Below, piece after piece: positions 22,910 to 35,535 of a DNA stretch of 64,000 nt (positions are counted from its first letter, which is position 1; each line of letters begins with the position of its first letter). The notes beneath the pieces are model-generated. The model searched no databases. It was not told the DNA's origin and saw only the letters and a list, made by a program, of their open reading frames with translations. Source of the stretch: Thereva unica (taxonomy: Eukaryota > Arthropoda > Insecta > Diptera > Therevidae); assembly GCA_949987705.1 (NCBI GenBank), contig OX465283.1, positions 135,558,101 to 135,622,100 on the forward strand, in the 5' to 3' direction. The position numbers were made by a program, and so were the translations under genes.

Positions 22910-23490
22910 TACTCGACCCAGGTAGTCAAGCAAGATTTATCAGTTCTTATTAGCAGTTCAACTCCTAAAACTGAGAAAACCACCAGTAGTAGTCAGCATT
23001 TTTGGCTTAGGAGAAACTCCAATGGGGTAGACACTGTCCATCGTCCAGCTGGATGTAAGATCCAGGCATGACATCCATTAGCCTTCATGCGGAAGCCATG
23101 GTTGTACGCAATTTATCTAAGATTCTCCCATCCGAAACGAATCGATCACTGGGAACATGTGAAACAGCTCATATTGGCTGACCACAAACTCGATAACCCA
23201 GGATCCATTGATATAATCGTGGGGGTTGATGTATATTCTAAACTAATAGAAGAAGAAGTAATACACGGAACTCCAGGGCTGCCGGTGGCGCAAAAACCAC
23301 TTTTTGGTTATGTGTTGTTTGGTGATCTTTACAACGCTCGTCTACAGAGTGTGTCCTCTTCGTTTTATACCGTCAGCTTACAGGATTTGTGATGTTAGCA
23401 GCCAACTTAAACGGGTTTGAAGTTGAAGAAGTGCCGAAGTTGACGGAATTATCCCCTGAGGACATCTTATGTGAGAAATTTGTTACCAAC
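22910..23490 (+). mobile_element. BEL/Pao LTR retrotransposon protease fragment
   Basis: In shifting frames the sequence reads 'LDPGSQARFIS', 'VVVSIFGLG', 'AMVVRNLSKILPSE', then 'LADHKLDNPGSIDIIVGVDV', 'PVAQKPLFGYVLFG' and 'EEVPKLTELSPEDILCEKF'. The order (aspartic protease D-G-S, then the 'P..ID.L.G.D.Y' block, then the segment leading to reverse transcriptase) is that of BEL/Pao polyproteins. No LTR was found and the rest is missing. Confidence 0.75.
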
Positions 23491-23619
23491 GGCGTGTTTC
23501 TATTATTTTATTAGGCTTGCCCTTAACAGCTAATTAACACATCTCTCTTGTGCTTTACTTCCGACTGCGATCAATCAAATTTAAAAACTCCGATTCCGAC
23601 TGGTTCCGGTAATGTCACC

Positions 23620-24115
23620 TCTGTAACATCCCTGGTTTGAACTCTTGGGTGTTGTACGAGTTCGAGAAAACTGATTGAGGGAGATTATTCCACAGCCAAA
23701 TTGTTCTATTAATAAACGAACTTTTAGACATTAGTGAAAAGGGGGATTGCAATGTATGAGAATGTGCCGAGTTGGCTAGTTTTGTGTGGAAATATTGCCG
23801 TGCAGGCAGAAGGGCGGAAATTTCAGTGGACTAGTCGCTATGGAAGTAGCGACACAGCTTTGAGAGGGCTGCTACATTCCTGCGGTAGCTCAGAGAGTCA
23901 ATGGAAATGCAAAGGCTGTCATTTCCATTGATTTGGATGGCGCGGCTATGCACCTTGTTCAGCCAAGCTAAGGCGGGTTTCGAGGCGCCAGCCCAGATAA
24001 ATGAGTTACGACGGGGCCAAATGTAGGACTTGTATATTGTAGCTCTGGCTGCTGGTGGAAGAAGAAATTTGCTTCTCTTAAGGAATCCTGTAACGACTTC
24101 CTTGCCTCTCCATTA
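23620..24115 (-). mobile_element. Family A LINE fragment, antisense
   Basis: The minus-strand sequence covers the C-terminal domain of family A: the region of 'YKSYIRP' near 24030, the cysteine-free middle near 23800 and the 'LWNNLPQ' block near 23690. It is strongly decayed and both ends are lost. Confidence 0.7.
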
Positions 24116-24339
24116 CCTGAGCTATGAGGACCTGTCCCACAGCTTCGATGGAGGCAATCATTGGATCGACCCCATTGCATATCTTCATCCTATATAGTCA
24201 AAGGACATATGGATATCCTTAACAATATACCAAACATTTCCATTTGCCACGTACCCGACCATATGGTGAACTGTGGTTCCAAAGGAAATTCAGGGCGATT
24301 ATTCTGAGTGGGAGGAACTTATTCTTGCTAAAGATCCAA

Positions 24340-24435
24340 AATATCTGCACTGGATTGCCGACTGGTCAAAGATGGAGCATGGTACAGGGGCTGGTGTCGC
24401 AGAACCCAACTCCAACGTATCGATTGCAGGCCCAA
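24340..24435 (+). mobile_element. Short RNase H scrap of an R1/I-like LINE
   Basis: The frame through 24360-24420 reads 'SKMEHGTGAGVAEPNSNVSI', matching the DGSKxxxGxGAGV start of LINE RNase H domains. Too short to place further. Confidence 0.5.
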
Positions 24436-24579
24436 CTTGACAAGTCGTTTGAGGTAAAAAAATGACTTTTCAGCCTAACCACGACAATAGCAATAATGGT
24501 TAGTATAAATGAAAAAAATGTTTTGCCTACAAAATATAATTTGCGGAAAAAACGCATTGAAAGCAGAGGGACGATTCTA

Positions 24580-24830
24580 AACAAGTCTATTTACATAGCT
24601 AATGGCATATGCCACGCCTACGCTGGATAAGGACATGTAAAGAGAATGCCTGAAGAAGTGCCCCAAAAATCCTGTTCTTCAATACGCCAGAGGGAAGCAG
24701 GTCACAAGGAAGACCTACGAAGAGATATAAAGACATCGAAATGACCTATGCATTGGGATCACCAAGAATGTTGGAAGAAAATTCTTAAGGAGGCCAAGGC
24801 TGACAGAGAGCTGTAGCGCCAATGATGTGT
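24580..24830 (+). mobile_element. RTE-like LINE tail fragment
   Basis: Contains 'LRWIRHVKRMPEEVPQK', 'PEGSRSQGRPTKRY' and, in a shifted frame, 'ILKEAKADREL'. This is the common C-terminal tail of RTE-like LINEs. Confidence 0.6.
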
Positions 24831-24839
24831 TTTAGTTGA

Positions 24840-25746
24840 ATAGTACAGGAATGTGTATATGGCTCAACCTTTAAATTAATTTATATTAGGTTCAAATTTG
24901 ATCTGTTGTAAATTATATGATCATGTGATTATTTTAAAGGTGTGGGAACTACGATTTTTTTTGTTTTCAGTAATAATTTGACTTGCATAGGTTTTAAATT
25001 AGTTTATTTGTTTTGCTAAGCCCTAATTTCTTGTGTATTTATTTACTCATATTGTTTACTCTGTCAAAAATGATAAACTTACCTGTTAATTCGTTCACCA
25101 ACTTTTAACTCAGACTCACGACCTTATAACCTTCTGCTAATTTCCAAAGCATATTACAGTGAATTCACCTCAACTTAGAGTTAATTTTTTTGTCATTTAA
25201 GCAATTATAATATTTTTAAGTTGTCAAGAAATAGCATGAACTACAAAGTTCTTGTTAAATTAATTTTTAATTAGAAACTACGAATTTTAAGTGAAAAAAA
25301 CCGCGGCAAGTTAAATTCCATAAATTTTATAAGAGATGTCGCTAGTTCAAAATTAAAATGATTTTGTTATCACTATACATACCGTTTTCAAATAATTTTT
25401 ATTTCAATTTTAATAATCAGTTATCTTTCACCTTATATTTAATTTTATTCTTAAGTTATAACTTAATTTTTAGCTAATTGTTCAATTATTCGTTCATTAT
25501 ATTTTACAGTGTACTATTGAAAAAAACTACTATAAATTAGAACTGCTTGAATAAGGTATTTATTTTTTTATTATTCAATTGGATCACCTGCCTGCCGGTG
25601 TTTTTGTTGGGCGACGTGTCATTTACATTTTTCTGTGGAGCTGGTTTGCTGATGTTGTAAAAGAAAGTTTAAACAAATTAGCCCCGTGATAAGAGGCTTC
25701 AAAGTTAAATAATTTCAACCCTAATTCCTAGTTTTCATCAAGGAGA
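24840..25746. other. Upstream region of STT3B
   Basis: AT-rich sequence without recognised genes or repeats. It should contain the STT3B promoter and 5' leader, but no TATA box, initiator or first exon could be singled out. Confidence 0.35.
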
Positions 25747-28700
25747 ATGAATCGACCTACGAAGTTGCTTAGTCGAAGGACGGCGGGCTACAGTAGTCTA
25801 ATCACTTTTGCAGTTTTATTACTTGCGTGGATTTCGGGATTTTCATCGAGATTATTTGCTGTGATCAGATTTGAGAGTATAATCCATGAATTTGATCCGT
25901 GGTTTAACTATAGAGCGACGGCGTATATGGTACAACATGGCTTTTACAAGTTTCTTAATTGGTTTGATGAGAGGGCATGGTATCCTCTGGGGCGTATCGT
26001 TGGTGGAACTGTTTACCCAGGCCTAATGATCACATCGGGAGGAATACATTGGCTCCTGCACCTATTGAATATTCCTGTTCACATCCGTGATATCTGTGTG
26101 TTCCTCGCACCAATTTTTAGGTTAGTTGAAAGACAATCGACTGATAATCTGTATCAAAATATTTTTTTTCAGTGGTTTGACTGCAATTTCAACATATTTA
26201 CTCACAAAAGAATTGTGGTCACCTGGAGCGGGATTGTTTGCTGCTAGTTTCATTGCAATCGTTCCTGGCTACATCAGCAGGTCGGTGGCTGGATCTTATG
26301 ACAATGAAGGAATTGCCATTTTCGCCCTGCAGTTCACCTATTACCTGTGGGTGAAATCTGTAAAGACTGGATCAGTGTTCTGGTCAGCAATGGCCGCACT
26401 TTCGTACTTTTACATGGTTTCGGCTTGGGGAGGATATGTGTTTATCATAAACCTAATCCCGCTGCACGTTTTTGTTCTGCTCATAATGGGCAGATATTCA
26501 CCTCGAATATTTACTAGTTATACGACATTCTTCATCCTTGGTTTGCTATTCTCAATGCAAATTCCATTTGTTGGCTTTCAGCCGATCAGGACTAGTGAGC
26601 ACATGGCTGCTATGGGTGTTTTTGTATTTTTGATGGTTGTTGCTGTTCTAAAACATCTTCAGTCAGTTCTATCAAAAGCAGAATTCAAGAAGTTATTTAT
26701 TGTTGGCGGACTCCTAGCTGGTGGATTGGTTTTCTTGGCGGTGGTTCTGCTTACAACAATGGGTTTCATCGCACCCTGGAGTGGTAGATTTTATTCCCTA
26801 TGGGACACTGGCTACGCCAAAATTCACATTCCAATCATTGCGTCAGTCTCTGAGCATCAGCCGACAACTTGGTTTTCATTTTTCTTTGATTTACACATAT
26901 TGGTGTGCACTTTCCCAGTAGGACTTTGGTATTGTATTAAGAAAATCAACGATGAACGTGTTTTTGTCGTGTTATACGCTATAAGTGCAGTATATTTCGC
27001 TGGGGTTATGGTACGGCTAATGCTTACACTTACCCCTGTTGTTTGCATGTTGGCTGGTGTCGCATTTTCGTCTCTGCTGGAAGTGTTCCTGAAGGAAGAT
27101 AATACACCTAACAAACCAAATGCGGACGAGAGTGAAGATAATTCGAATGAAAGAAAGCATATGTATGACAAAGTAAGTATAAATTCTAAATGGTTTTACG
27201 ATAAAGTACAAAAAACCCAAAAACTTTATTATCATATTTTAGGCTGGAAAACTTAAACACCGTCCAAAACATGATGCATCACATGAACCAAGCAATGGCA
27301 TTGGTTCTAACTTAAAAAATGTTGTAATTGTTGCAATCTTAATGCTATTAATGATGTTTGCTGTTCATTGCACGTGGGTAACAAGTAACGCTTATTCAAG
27401 CCCTTCAATTGTATTAGCATTTCATAATAGTCAAGACGGGTGAGTGCATACCGAATTCGGATAGCGTATTTATTCCATAATCTCATTTCATACATTTCTA
27501 GCACAAGAAATATATTAGATGATTTCCGTGAAGCATATTACTGGCTCTCACAAAACACTGCTGACGACGCTCGCGTAATGTCATGGTGGGATTATGGTTA
27601 CCAGATAGCTGGTATGGCAAATCGAACAACTTTAGTGGATAATAACACGTGGAATAATAGTCACATAGCTTTGGTTGGAAAAGCTATGTCTTCACCAGAA
27701 GAGAAAGCGTATGACATAATGACATCGCTGGATGTTGATTATGTTTTAGTTATATTCGGAGGTGTTATTGGTTATTCTGGCGATGATATCAATAAATTCT
27801 TGTGGATGGTCAGAATAGCAGAGGGAGAACATCCAAAAGATATAAGAGAAACAGATTTCTTTACTGATCGTGGAGAATTTAGAATTGATGCTGAAGGTGC
27901 ACCTGCATTGTTGAACTGTCTTATGTACAAACTCAGTTATTATCGTTTTGGAGAATTTAAACTGGATTATAGGTGAGTTGTTAATATCAGGTTTTAAATT
28001 CTGTAGCTGAATAAGATGAAAAGAGTCTGATGAAAAGTACGTTTTTTTTTTTGAAAATTGACTTTCATTGAAGTAAGACCGTTGGGGACTATTTATTATA
28101 AGTCAACTAATGCTCAGATTATTGTTGCAGTATCGTTTTACTTACTTTTATTATAAGTCCGCAGCAGATCACAATTTTCGAGTATTGTCCACAGAATTAG
28201 CTATGGTGATGTAGAAGAAGTGGCCTATGGTCTAACCCAGCGGTCGACAATCCCAATACATTGGCGTGCCATAAAACATATATAATTAAAACTACTGCAC
28301 ATTAAGTGTACCACAAAAAAAGCCATTGTATATAAAAAGACAATTTTATTTGGGGAGTAAAAACTTTACACAAAGCAACTTTAAGACTCCAATTCACAAA
28401 CAGGCCGCCGGCAGGCAGTTATCTTTCAAACCAGGTCGGCAGGAACGGCCCGATCAAGGCCACACATTACTCAGTCTGTTTGAGGCATCCGACTGACAGG
28501 CCGTGGACTTCAGGTCATTCTTGACGATTTGGCGACGTCTCGAGCCTCAATAACTGATAATAGTTAATTCTTAAGTCGCCCTCGATATTCTTTAGCCTAG
28601 TTTCCTTTGGTACCGATCGCTGGATTCTCCAGCCTGCTGGACAATCTTGCTAGAGAAGTTTACCTGGCAAGCGGTTAACATCCATTCGGCAAACATGTAC

Positions 28701-30293
28701 AAATTACCGTAATCGACGTTTTTGTATTTCTTCGTCGATCAGTGTCTGTTGATCACATCTTTGTCTAACTCGTTTCTAAGGCGATCGCGGAGTGAGACAC
28801 CAAGAATCTGGTTCAAGCATCGCATTTGGAAAACCTCGAGCCTGACGTACGGCTGAAGCTGTGTGCACGTTTCCGATCCATAAAGAAGAATTCGAAAGAT
28901 AAACGTTCGGTAAAGGTAGTTTTGGTGGTAATATTTGTTCGTTTCTATATGCACCACTTAAGCTAGGCGAATGTTGCTGTTGCCTGGCCGATGCTGGTGT
29001 GAACGTGAACACTTTGCTTTCCTCAATCAATGATCCCGAATATTTGAACTGCTTCGTCGGCTATTCGATAATCAACGGGGTCACGAAAATTTCATCCGAT
29101 TTTTTGATGTTATCGTTTGTTGGTGCTATTTTGCCGCCTAACCGCCCAATTGTCTGGTGCAGTGCTTCGATGCCGCTTCTTAAATATCAGGCGCAACGGT
29201 ATTCCAGTACGCTTCTTGTTCCGATTTGATTTCAATTTCTATTGAACTTCTTTGTTCAACTGTCGGTATTGCTCGAAATCGACGTGTTTCATTCGTTTAT
29301 GCAGATCGACGAGGTCCAGACAGCTGTCCGAGATTCATGGCAACGTCCCTTTAAGGAGAGGTGGACTCAACTATATTGCTCACCCGACAATGGACTCCGA
29401 TAATTGCCTTTCTTATACATCGATATTGTCCGGTATTACGAGCGCTACGAATTTCTTGGATAATTTGAAATTCTCACCCAACGGTCGGGTCCGATATACA
29501 CGCCCAATTCATCTTGGTTGATGGTCGCGCCGTTTACTTCGCTCTTTGTAATCGCTTCTTTAATTTCGCTCGAACAAGATTTATGGTCCGATCCGCAATC
29601 GGGCCCACACATTACACGTACGTCTTTAAGCGTCGATCGGAATCTTGCGTTGATCACAACGTAGTCTAACATCGCCGAGTCGTTGCCGGATGGATTTCCC
29701 CAGGTGAGTTGGTGCTTGTGCTTGGTGCTTTTTAATTACTCCATCACCGGATTTGCCATCGTTCCTTCCCAACCGGTTCGATCTGCACCTGAATGTGCAT
29801 TAAAGTCTCCGGCGAGTAGGATAAATTTGGTTCATCTTATTCAGCGTCTATTGAAGCTGATCGTAAAATTCGTCGATAATTGGACAATAAGTATAATCAA
29901 AAAATAATATTTCTTCTATACTATGAAAAATAAATCGAGTAATGTATATTTATTACTATGTCGTAGGGGACCTGCTGGTTACGATCGCACAAGGAATGCA
30001 GTTATTGGTAACAAAGATTTCGATCTCACCTATTTAGAAGAGGCTTACACCACAGAGCATTGGCTAGTTCGCATTTATAGAGTTAAGAAACCGCACGAAT
30101 TTAATCGTCCCTCACTAAAACTAAGTGACAGAACAATTTCAACTGGAAATTACGTATCTAGAAAGGTAATCTAATATATTATTATTCCAAAACATTTATT
30201 TATACTTATTAATATTTCCAGACACCCAAGCGGCGGAGAGGATTTATAAAGAATAGACCAGTTGTAGTAAAAGGAAAACGCAACAACAAATAG
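25747..30293 (+). CDS. Stt3B: Oligosaccharyltransferase catalytic subunit STT3B
   Basis: Six exons join in frame to 770 residues, close to the known fly length: 25747-26120, 26173-27172, 27243-27439, 27502-27972, 29967-30165 and 30222-30293. STT3B is the membrane enzyme of the ER that moves the dolichol-linked glycan onto asparagine in N-x-S/T sites, often after translation. The N-terminal luminal motif 'EFDPWFNYR' (D50), the 'GSYDNEG' acidic motif, '[10 protein letters not shown]' and the acceptor-binding 'SWWDYGYQI' (WWDYG at 552-556) are all intact, between many hydrophobic membrane helices. The insertion 'DNNTWNNSH' and the basic end '[11 protein letters not shown]' favour STT3B over STT3A. 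Intron 4 is 2 kb and carries an antisense LINE; the others are short. AATAAA lies at 30309. Confidence 0.95.
28300..29900 (-). mobile_element. Family D RTE-like LINE in STT3B intron 4, antisense
   Basis: Reading the minus strand from 29830, an endonuclease remnant shows a '[10 protein letters not shown]'-like block in broken frames and '[20 protein letters not shown]' with 'CGSDHKS' (29445-29672). After a linker the sequence jumps to the thumb ('[16 protein letters not shown]') and the tail ('[11 protein letters not shown]', '[20 protein letters not shown]' at 28739-28957). The reverse transcriptase core is missing. The same tail is found intact at 63.8-64 kb. Being antisense to the host gene and spliced out, it should not alter STT3B protein. 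Confidence 0.75.
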
Positions 30294-30314
30294 GAGCCCT
30301 AATTCTAAAATAAA

Positions 30315-31211
30315 AGCTGCTAAAAAAAATAAAATCTTTAAAATTTTTTATAGAAATCAAAATTCGAATGAAGAAACTGAGAAAATACAAAGAATTCGGT
30401 TAATTATAGTTTAAACGTGGCCTTAAAAAGTCCTGAATTTCTCCTCAATGTTACACGCAATATTTGAAGTCGATGTTGTCAATTTTAAAAATTATTTCCA
30501 ATGTATCAAACTCTGAATGGTGTTCATAGTCTTTTTTGTCGTGTGTTCCGTAATTCATTTTTTATTGATTTCAATTAAAATCAAACATTATTGGATTTTC
30601 ATTTTGTGTGATAAAGAAAAAACATTTAGAAAAGAAACAGAATAATTCATTGTGCAAAAAACGTCCATTTTAATTGAATTTTACTGAAAAACACTATTTT
30701 GTTCTTTTGGATGTTTCTTGTATAGGGGTACTATATTTTCTTTTTATATTTGTGTTGGATAACTGCATTTTGTTGTGTTAAAATAAAACAATTCTTTTGT
30801 GTTAATTAAGATTAATGCTATTTAAAGACTGACTTTATTCTGTTCTAATTTTTGTTTCTTCTGTATTTTTAAATATGTTGTATCCCCTTATTGTTGTTTT
30901 TTATTTCTTCAGCATGCATTACTACACTTAAAGTCCGAAAACGCTTTCATTTAATACCATTGCGCTCATATGTTTTCTGTTTTCATTATAAGGGGTGATT
31001 GGTGGGGTAAACGCTTGTATGAAGTCTTGATATATTCATGAGGACGGTGTGTCCGCGGATTTTAGAGATAAGTCCATCCCTGGGTGGAAACTTTTCATTG
31101 ACGAAACGTTTGTATGTGCATTAAAAAAGGCAGGACCAGAAACACAGCAAGTACTAGGGTATTAAAATCGGTTAATAGCTAGGCTTAGTTTTACTTTTCT
31201 TTTTTCGAATT
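30315..31211. other. Intergenic sequence after STT3B
   Basis: AT-rich 3' flank with no recognised gene. The family B LINE begins to be readable near 31212. Confidence 0.35.
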
Positions 31212-31655
31212 GGACTGGTAATACAAAGTCCGAAGTCTCAAGGCTACGTAAAATATTAACTAAAGCGCTAACAATGCTTAGTTATTTACGCAAATAAAAC
31301 GGCGATTGGACTGACTCAAGCAGAGAATCCCTGACACTACTTATGGACACCCACTTCCCGAGACGTACTGCGGCTGAGACAGTTATAACGATAAACCTTT
31401 CAGTCTCACCACAGCTGGTCAAATCTACTAGGTATAAGTATAGCAAGAATTAGATGGGCTGTAAACATCTTCCAGCCCAATTAATCACCAAGGCCCTTAG
31501 TTAAATAATGCCCTGGTTCAACGCCATATTTACTGGCTGTCTTCAAAATAACTGCATCGCCTCTAGTTGGAAAGAGGCTAAAGTAGTTGTTACACCTAAG
31601 GCAGGAAAAGCCTTCCACGCAGCACTCAAAGACTTCAGGCCAATCAGCCTAGCAT
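31212..31655 (+). mobile_element. Family B (R1/I-like) LINE, 5' part before the foldback
   Basis: Shifting frames give 'NGDWTDSSRESLTLLMDTHF' and 'CIASSWKEAKVVVTPKAGKA', then 'ALKDFRPISLAS', where the reading stops at the foldback insertion. It resumes at 37366 with codons leading to 'QHAYTLGKST', the next conserved block of R1-like reverse transcriptases. Confidence 0.8.
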
Positions 31656-33245
31656 CAGAGATAACATAATACTCCGTATAAAGATGCGACAGCTAGAACA
31701 AAAAACCCGAACGCTTTTCGCCTCGGCAGACCTCTGGATTGCCTCCCCCTTAGCAACATGCAACATATTCGAGTTTCTAGCTACACAAGGAAGCGAACGT
31801 GGTCATGGTCCGCAGCACAAGACATGCGGTGAGTTTGTCGATAAGGAAGCTAGAATTTTAGAGGGGCAAGGAAAGGAACTGACAACAGAATGTTTCTCGC
31901 AGCATTGTCATCTTTCGAACGTTAGCCTCTAGCGCTACATTGAAGGATTTTCCTGATGCTTTGTATTTAACTATTTCTTAGAACATTCAGTGTATTTTTT
32001 TAATGACTGTCTGAGATCCACTGTCAATTTCACTTGATTTCAAATTCTTGGTGAGAGGGTTTGCGATATTTTTAAAATAGGTGATTAGTTGAGGTTTTGG
32101 TTACTTTTTTTTATTTTCTGGTATTTCGGTATTGGCTAACTCGATTGATTTTAGAATCGAATTTAGGTAATTATTCTTTGTTTTATTTTATCCAAAATCT
32201 GTGACAAGTGCTTTTTATAAATGCTTGTAAAGTTAACGGCGCCCACAATAAAAAATCGTACGTCTGCTCAAAACAATTCGATCGTAATTGTTTTGGTAAA
32301 AATAAATTAAAAATAGGTTCAATACCTTTATAGGCTTCATGTCAAATCAATTTTCAGGAAAAACGTATGACAGAAGGAATTCATTCTCGGACTTGCAATT
32401 ACAGGATTTATCCATTTTAGAGTCCCCTTATCAACAAATTGAGCTCGTAAATATATAGTGCAAACAATGGAAGATGAAAAAAAAAATTCTTTATATTTGT
32501 TCTTCTGGTGGAAACTAAAAAAAATAAGTTTTCAAATTTGTGGACTTCCATTTTTTTAGTTATAAATTTTCAAAAAGTCGAAAATCTTAAAATTTTAACA
32601 AATTTTGAAATCTTTAAATTGATCTAGTTCAAAAACTATTTGACATAGAAAGCTGAAAGTAGCATCAATTTCTTCTGCTTCAATAAGGCTTTAATACGTG
32701 ATATACAATATAGTATTATTAGTAAGAATAAAACTATAGTATTATTAGTAAGAACGAAACTTTTGTTTTTGGAATATCTCAAAATAATATAGTTCCAAAT
32801 TTTTGAAAAAATTATATTTTGTACATACAATCTTAACGTACATATAATGCCAAAATTTAGGATAGGACGACATTGGGATCATATAGAAATAAATGTTTTT
32901 AGGTACTCAATGAACGCAATATAAAAAAACATTTGCCAAAAACATAGCCATTTACTAATTTGGGTATGGCGAATTAAATGGAAATAAAGTCAACCCTCTA
33001 ACTTCATCGAAAACTACCCCCAGGACAACTCTTATTACTAAATTTTAGGGTTTCACATTTGCTTATGAAAACACTCCAAACAATTTTTGTTTATGGGCTA
33101 TTTATAAACTATGAGTATTTCTTGAGACCAAAATCAACCCTATCGGTGAAGCGGAAACCACCCCCACAGCAACCCCTAACCTTAAATTATTTTCTTTACG
33201 CCCAAAATGAAGGTTCACCACGCCAATTTTTAAAGTACATACACT
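31656..33245 (+). repeat. Left arm of foldback element
   Basis: It pairs with 36038-37365 in inverted orientation. The outer 600 bases look almost identical. From about 32200 inward single mismatches appear, near 32780-33000 the left arm has about 220 bases absent on the right, and the innermost 250 bases are clearly more diverged. An 82-residue open frame (31684-31932) is present in identical form in the other arm; it has no recognised domain. Confidence 0.85.
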
Positions 33246-33734
33246 AGGGCTTATACAAAAACCGACTTATAGGTACATATACAACTTTATCCATTATTAT
33301 AGTCTCCCTCAAGAGTGGTACATTCATTCCAACGCTTGTCTAACATTTCTATATCGTTCTTATAGAACGATTTGATCAACCTCCTCATTGGAGCCATATT
33401 TCTTGCCGGCGACTATCTTTCTTTTTTAATTTCAGAACAGGTAATTGTCGCTTTAGGCTAATTCTGCATAAGTCGGTGTATGCAGAAGCAATTCGAAGTA
33501 CAACTTGGGCGATTTTGCCTTTGTTTCGATCGCCTATAAGTCGTGCATTAACTTGGTGAAGGGGCACTTTTTTTCTTTGCTGTTTTCTTCGCGATTTCGT
33601 CGTTAGTTATGTAATATTCACTATGGATCCCCTTTCCTTTTCAAAATAGTCGAAGCACTTCCCAAAATAAGCGTCTGTCCCAGCCGAATTTTGCATGTTT
33701 TGTCACTTTGGACGGCTTTCCTGGCGGATGTCCA
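33246..33734. other. Left loop flank of the foldback
   Basis: No counterpart in the right arm was found and no gene was recognised. Confidence 0.35.
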
Positions 33735-33836
33735 CTTAGCTTTGCTGACGACGGTACCCTACGTTACTCTTACAGCTACGATAGAAGACAGACTCATGCC
33801 AGATCTGTCTTGATGATCGTGAATTTATGTTCAATT

Positions 33837-34320
33837 TGGAGAGAGTTTGGGGGCCTCGGTAGCCTAGGGAGTAAGGCGTCTGGCTACTATCCCAGAGGTC
33901 CCGGGTTCGAATCCCGGCCAGCCCCACGGTCCTTCGCCTTTTCCACTTTTCCACCTACATAACTTTCCTTCTTTCTTCTTCCCTCTTTACATTCCTGATT
34001 CCTTCTGCCATAGCCTTAGTTAGCCCTTCCCCGCTTCACCAAAGCGCATGTCATCGGTTGGTTGATGAGATTCAACTCGTTTCAGGAGGCATAACACTCC
34101 AGCGAGTTGTTTCTCGATGCCCCGATGACAAAGTCGCCAGTAATGGTTGGGAGTAGGTGGACTGCAAAATATCGCTGGTAGGTTGTGACAGTTCCTTTCT
34201 TCCCCGACTAGAGCTGCTGTTCGACATTGCACTCTATATGAAGAAAATAGATTGTCGACACAGTATAAAGGGCGTTTCCTGTGACTCTAGTCTTTCACAT
34301 AAAAAAAAAAAAAAAAAAAA
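33837..34320 (+). mobile_element. tRNA-derived SINE with LINE-type 3' tail
   Basis: Bases 33850-33926 form a tRNA-like head with an A-box-like TAGCCTAGGGAG and a perfect B box GGTTCGAATCC inside a CCGGG/CCCGG T-stem. The anticodon loop and acceptor stem fit poorly, so this is a degenerate tRNA relative and not a working tRNA gene. A unique body follows. The last 40 bases, ending CTTTCACATAAAA and poly(A), match the 3' end of family A LINEs. AATT on both sides (33833-33836 and 34321-34324) may be part of the target duplication. A second, 5'-truncated copy lies at 37986-38132. Confidence 0.8.
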
Positions 34321-34388
34321 AATTCTATTAATAACGACATTAATCTCATTCTAGAGTGGGGAAAAAAGAATCGTGTCGAATTCAACTC

Positions 34389-34706
34389 GGCTCACCCCTT
34401 CACCCTACAACCCTCCCCTTCACGCACATTACGGTTTAGTAGTTCGTTTATAAATAGAACAACTCGATTGTGGAATTCTCTTCCGCAGTCGGTGTTTCCG
34501 AGCTCATATAACATCTCAGAGTTCAAACGCAAGGTTCATCGACATCTACTCATGCACCCTCCAGACCCCTAACCTATCCTATTATCTTTCCTTCAGATCA
34601 AGCTTACTACTATACGCTGCACCATGACTTGTAAGACATGACGGACTAGTAGTACAAAGGGTGACTCCTAAGCTTCGTCTTACCACAAAAAAAAAAAAAA
34701 AAAAAA
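34389..34706 (+). mobile_element. 5'-truncated family A LINE nested in another copy
   Basis: It begins inside the C-terminal domain ('AHPFTLQPSPSRTLRFSSSF'), continues to 'EFKRKVHRHLLMHPPD' and the 3' UTR, and ends in about 22 A residues. AACTC lies at 34384-34388 and again at 34707-34711, a short target duplication inside the host LINE. Confidence 0.75.
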
Positions 34707-35535
34707 AACTCCACCAAAACTAAGTACTGTCTTATTTCGAAACAAAATGCTCAACACCTCACCATCCTTAACAGTGGATGACGTTAAACTAATGGCCGAC
34801 CCATCCCTACACATCTTAGGCGTGACATTAGCCAAAGACTTGCGATAGAATGACCACATATTCCAATTCGCCAAACAAGGATCCCAGTGCTTGGGATTTC
34901 TTAAGAGGTGCAAGTTCCTCCTCCAGCCCGGCCCGTGCTGTTATTTATAAATCCTACATTCGGCCTCTTCTCGAATACAACTCCCTCGTTTGGGGCGGCG
35001 ATTCGATAACCACCTTGGTATGGTTAGATAAAGAGCAAAAAAGCGCACTTAAATTAATTGATGACGACACCGCCTGCTCCACCATCGACCCCTTGAGCCA
35101 CTGTAGGAATGTAGCAGCACTGACAAAATTTTATCGCTACTATCATAGTGACTGTTCCTCCGAAATAAACGCTCTCCTGCCTCCACGGCAATCTTATAAC
35201 CACAACACTGGATTAGCCCACTCGTCTCATTCCCTCTACCTTCAACTCCCCCTTTCACGCACTCAACAAGATATGAATTCGTTTGTAAATAGAACAACTC
35301 GACTGTGGAATAATCTCTCGCAGTCAGTATTTCCGAGATCATACAACATCCAAGAGTTCAAACGCAGGGTTCATCGTCATCTTCTCCAACACCCCTTCGA
35401 ACCCTCATAACCCTTAACCTGTTCCCCCCCCCCGTACTAAGCTTGTGCTAGACATTGCACCATGACGAAAAACGACATGACGCACTGGTAGTACAAAGGG
35501 TGATTCCTGAGCTTAGCACTGCCATAAAAAAAATT

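Larger units (their letters stand above)
33735..35535 (+). mobile_element. Family A LINE copy carrying two nested insertions
   Basis: The host copy reads from 'FADDGTLRYSYSY' (33735) to a SINE insertion at 33837. It resumes at 34321 with 'NSINNDINLILEWGKKNRVE', is broken again at 34389 by a second LINE fragment, and resumes near 34707 with 'STKTKYCLIS'. From 34850 the C-terminal domain is open for 186 residues ('ARAVIYKSYIRPLLEYNSLV' to 'LWNNLSQSVFPRSYN'), with the usual stop. The 3' UTR carries a C-tract near 35421 and ends GCCATAAAAAAAA at about 35530. Confidence 0.8.

Noticed and set aside
31684..31932. A host gene for the 82-residue protein found twice
   Set aside because: It lies within both arms of the foldback, has no recognised domain and is duplicated only because the arms are inverted copies.
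33850..33926. A functional tRNA gene
   Set aside because: The B box is perfect, but the acceptor stem has mismatches, the anticodon loop does not close with seven bases, and the sequence continues into a SINE body with a LINE-like tail.
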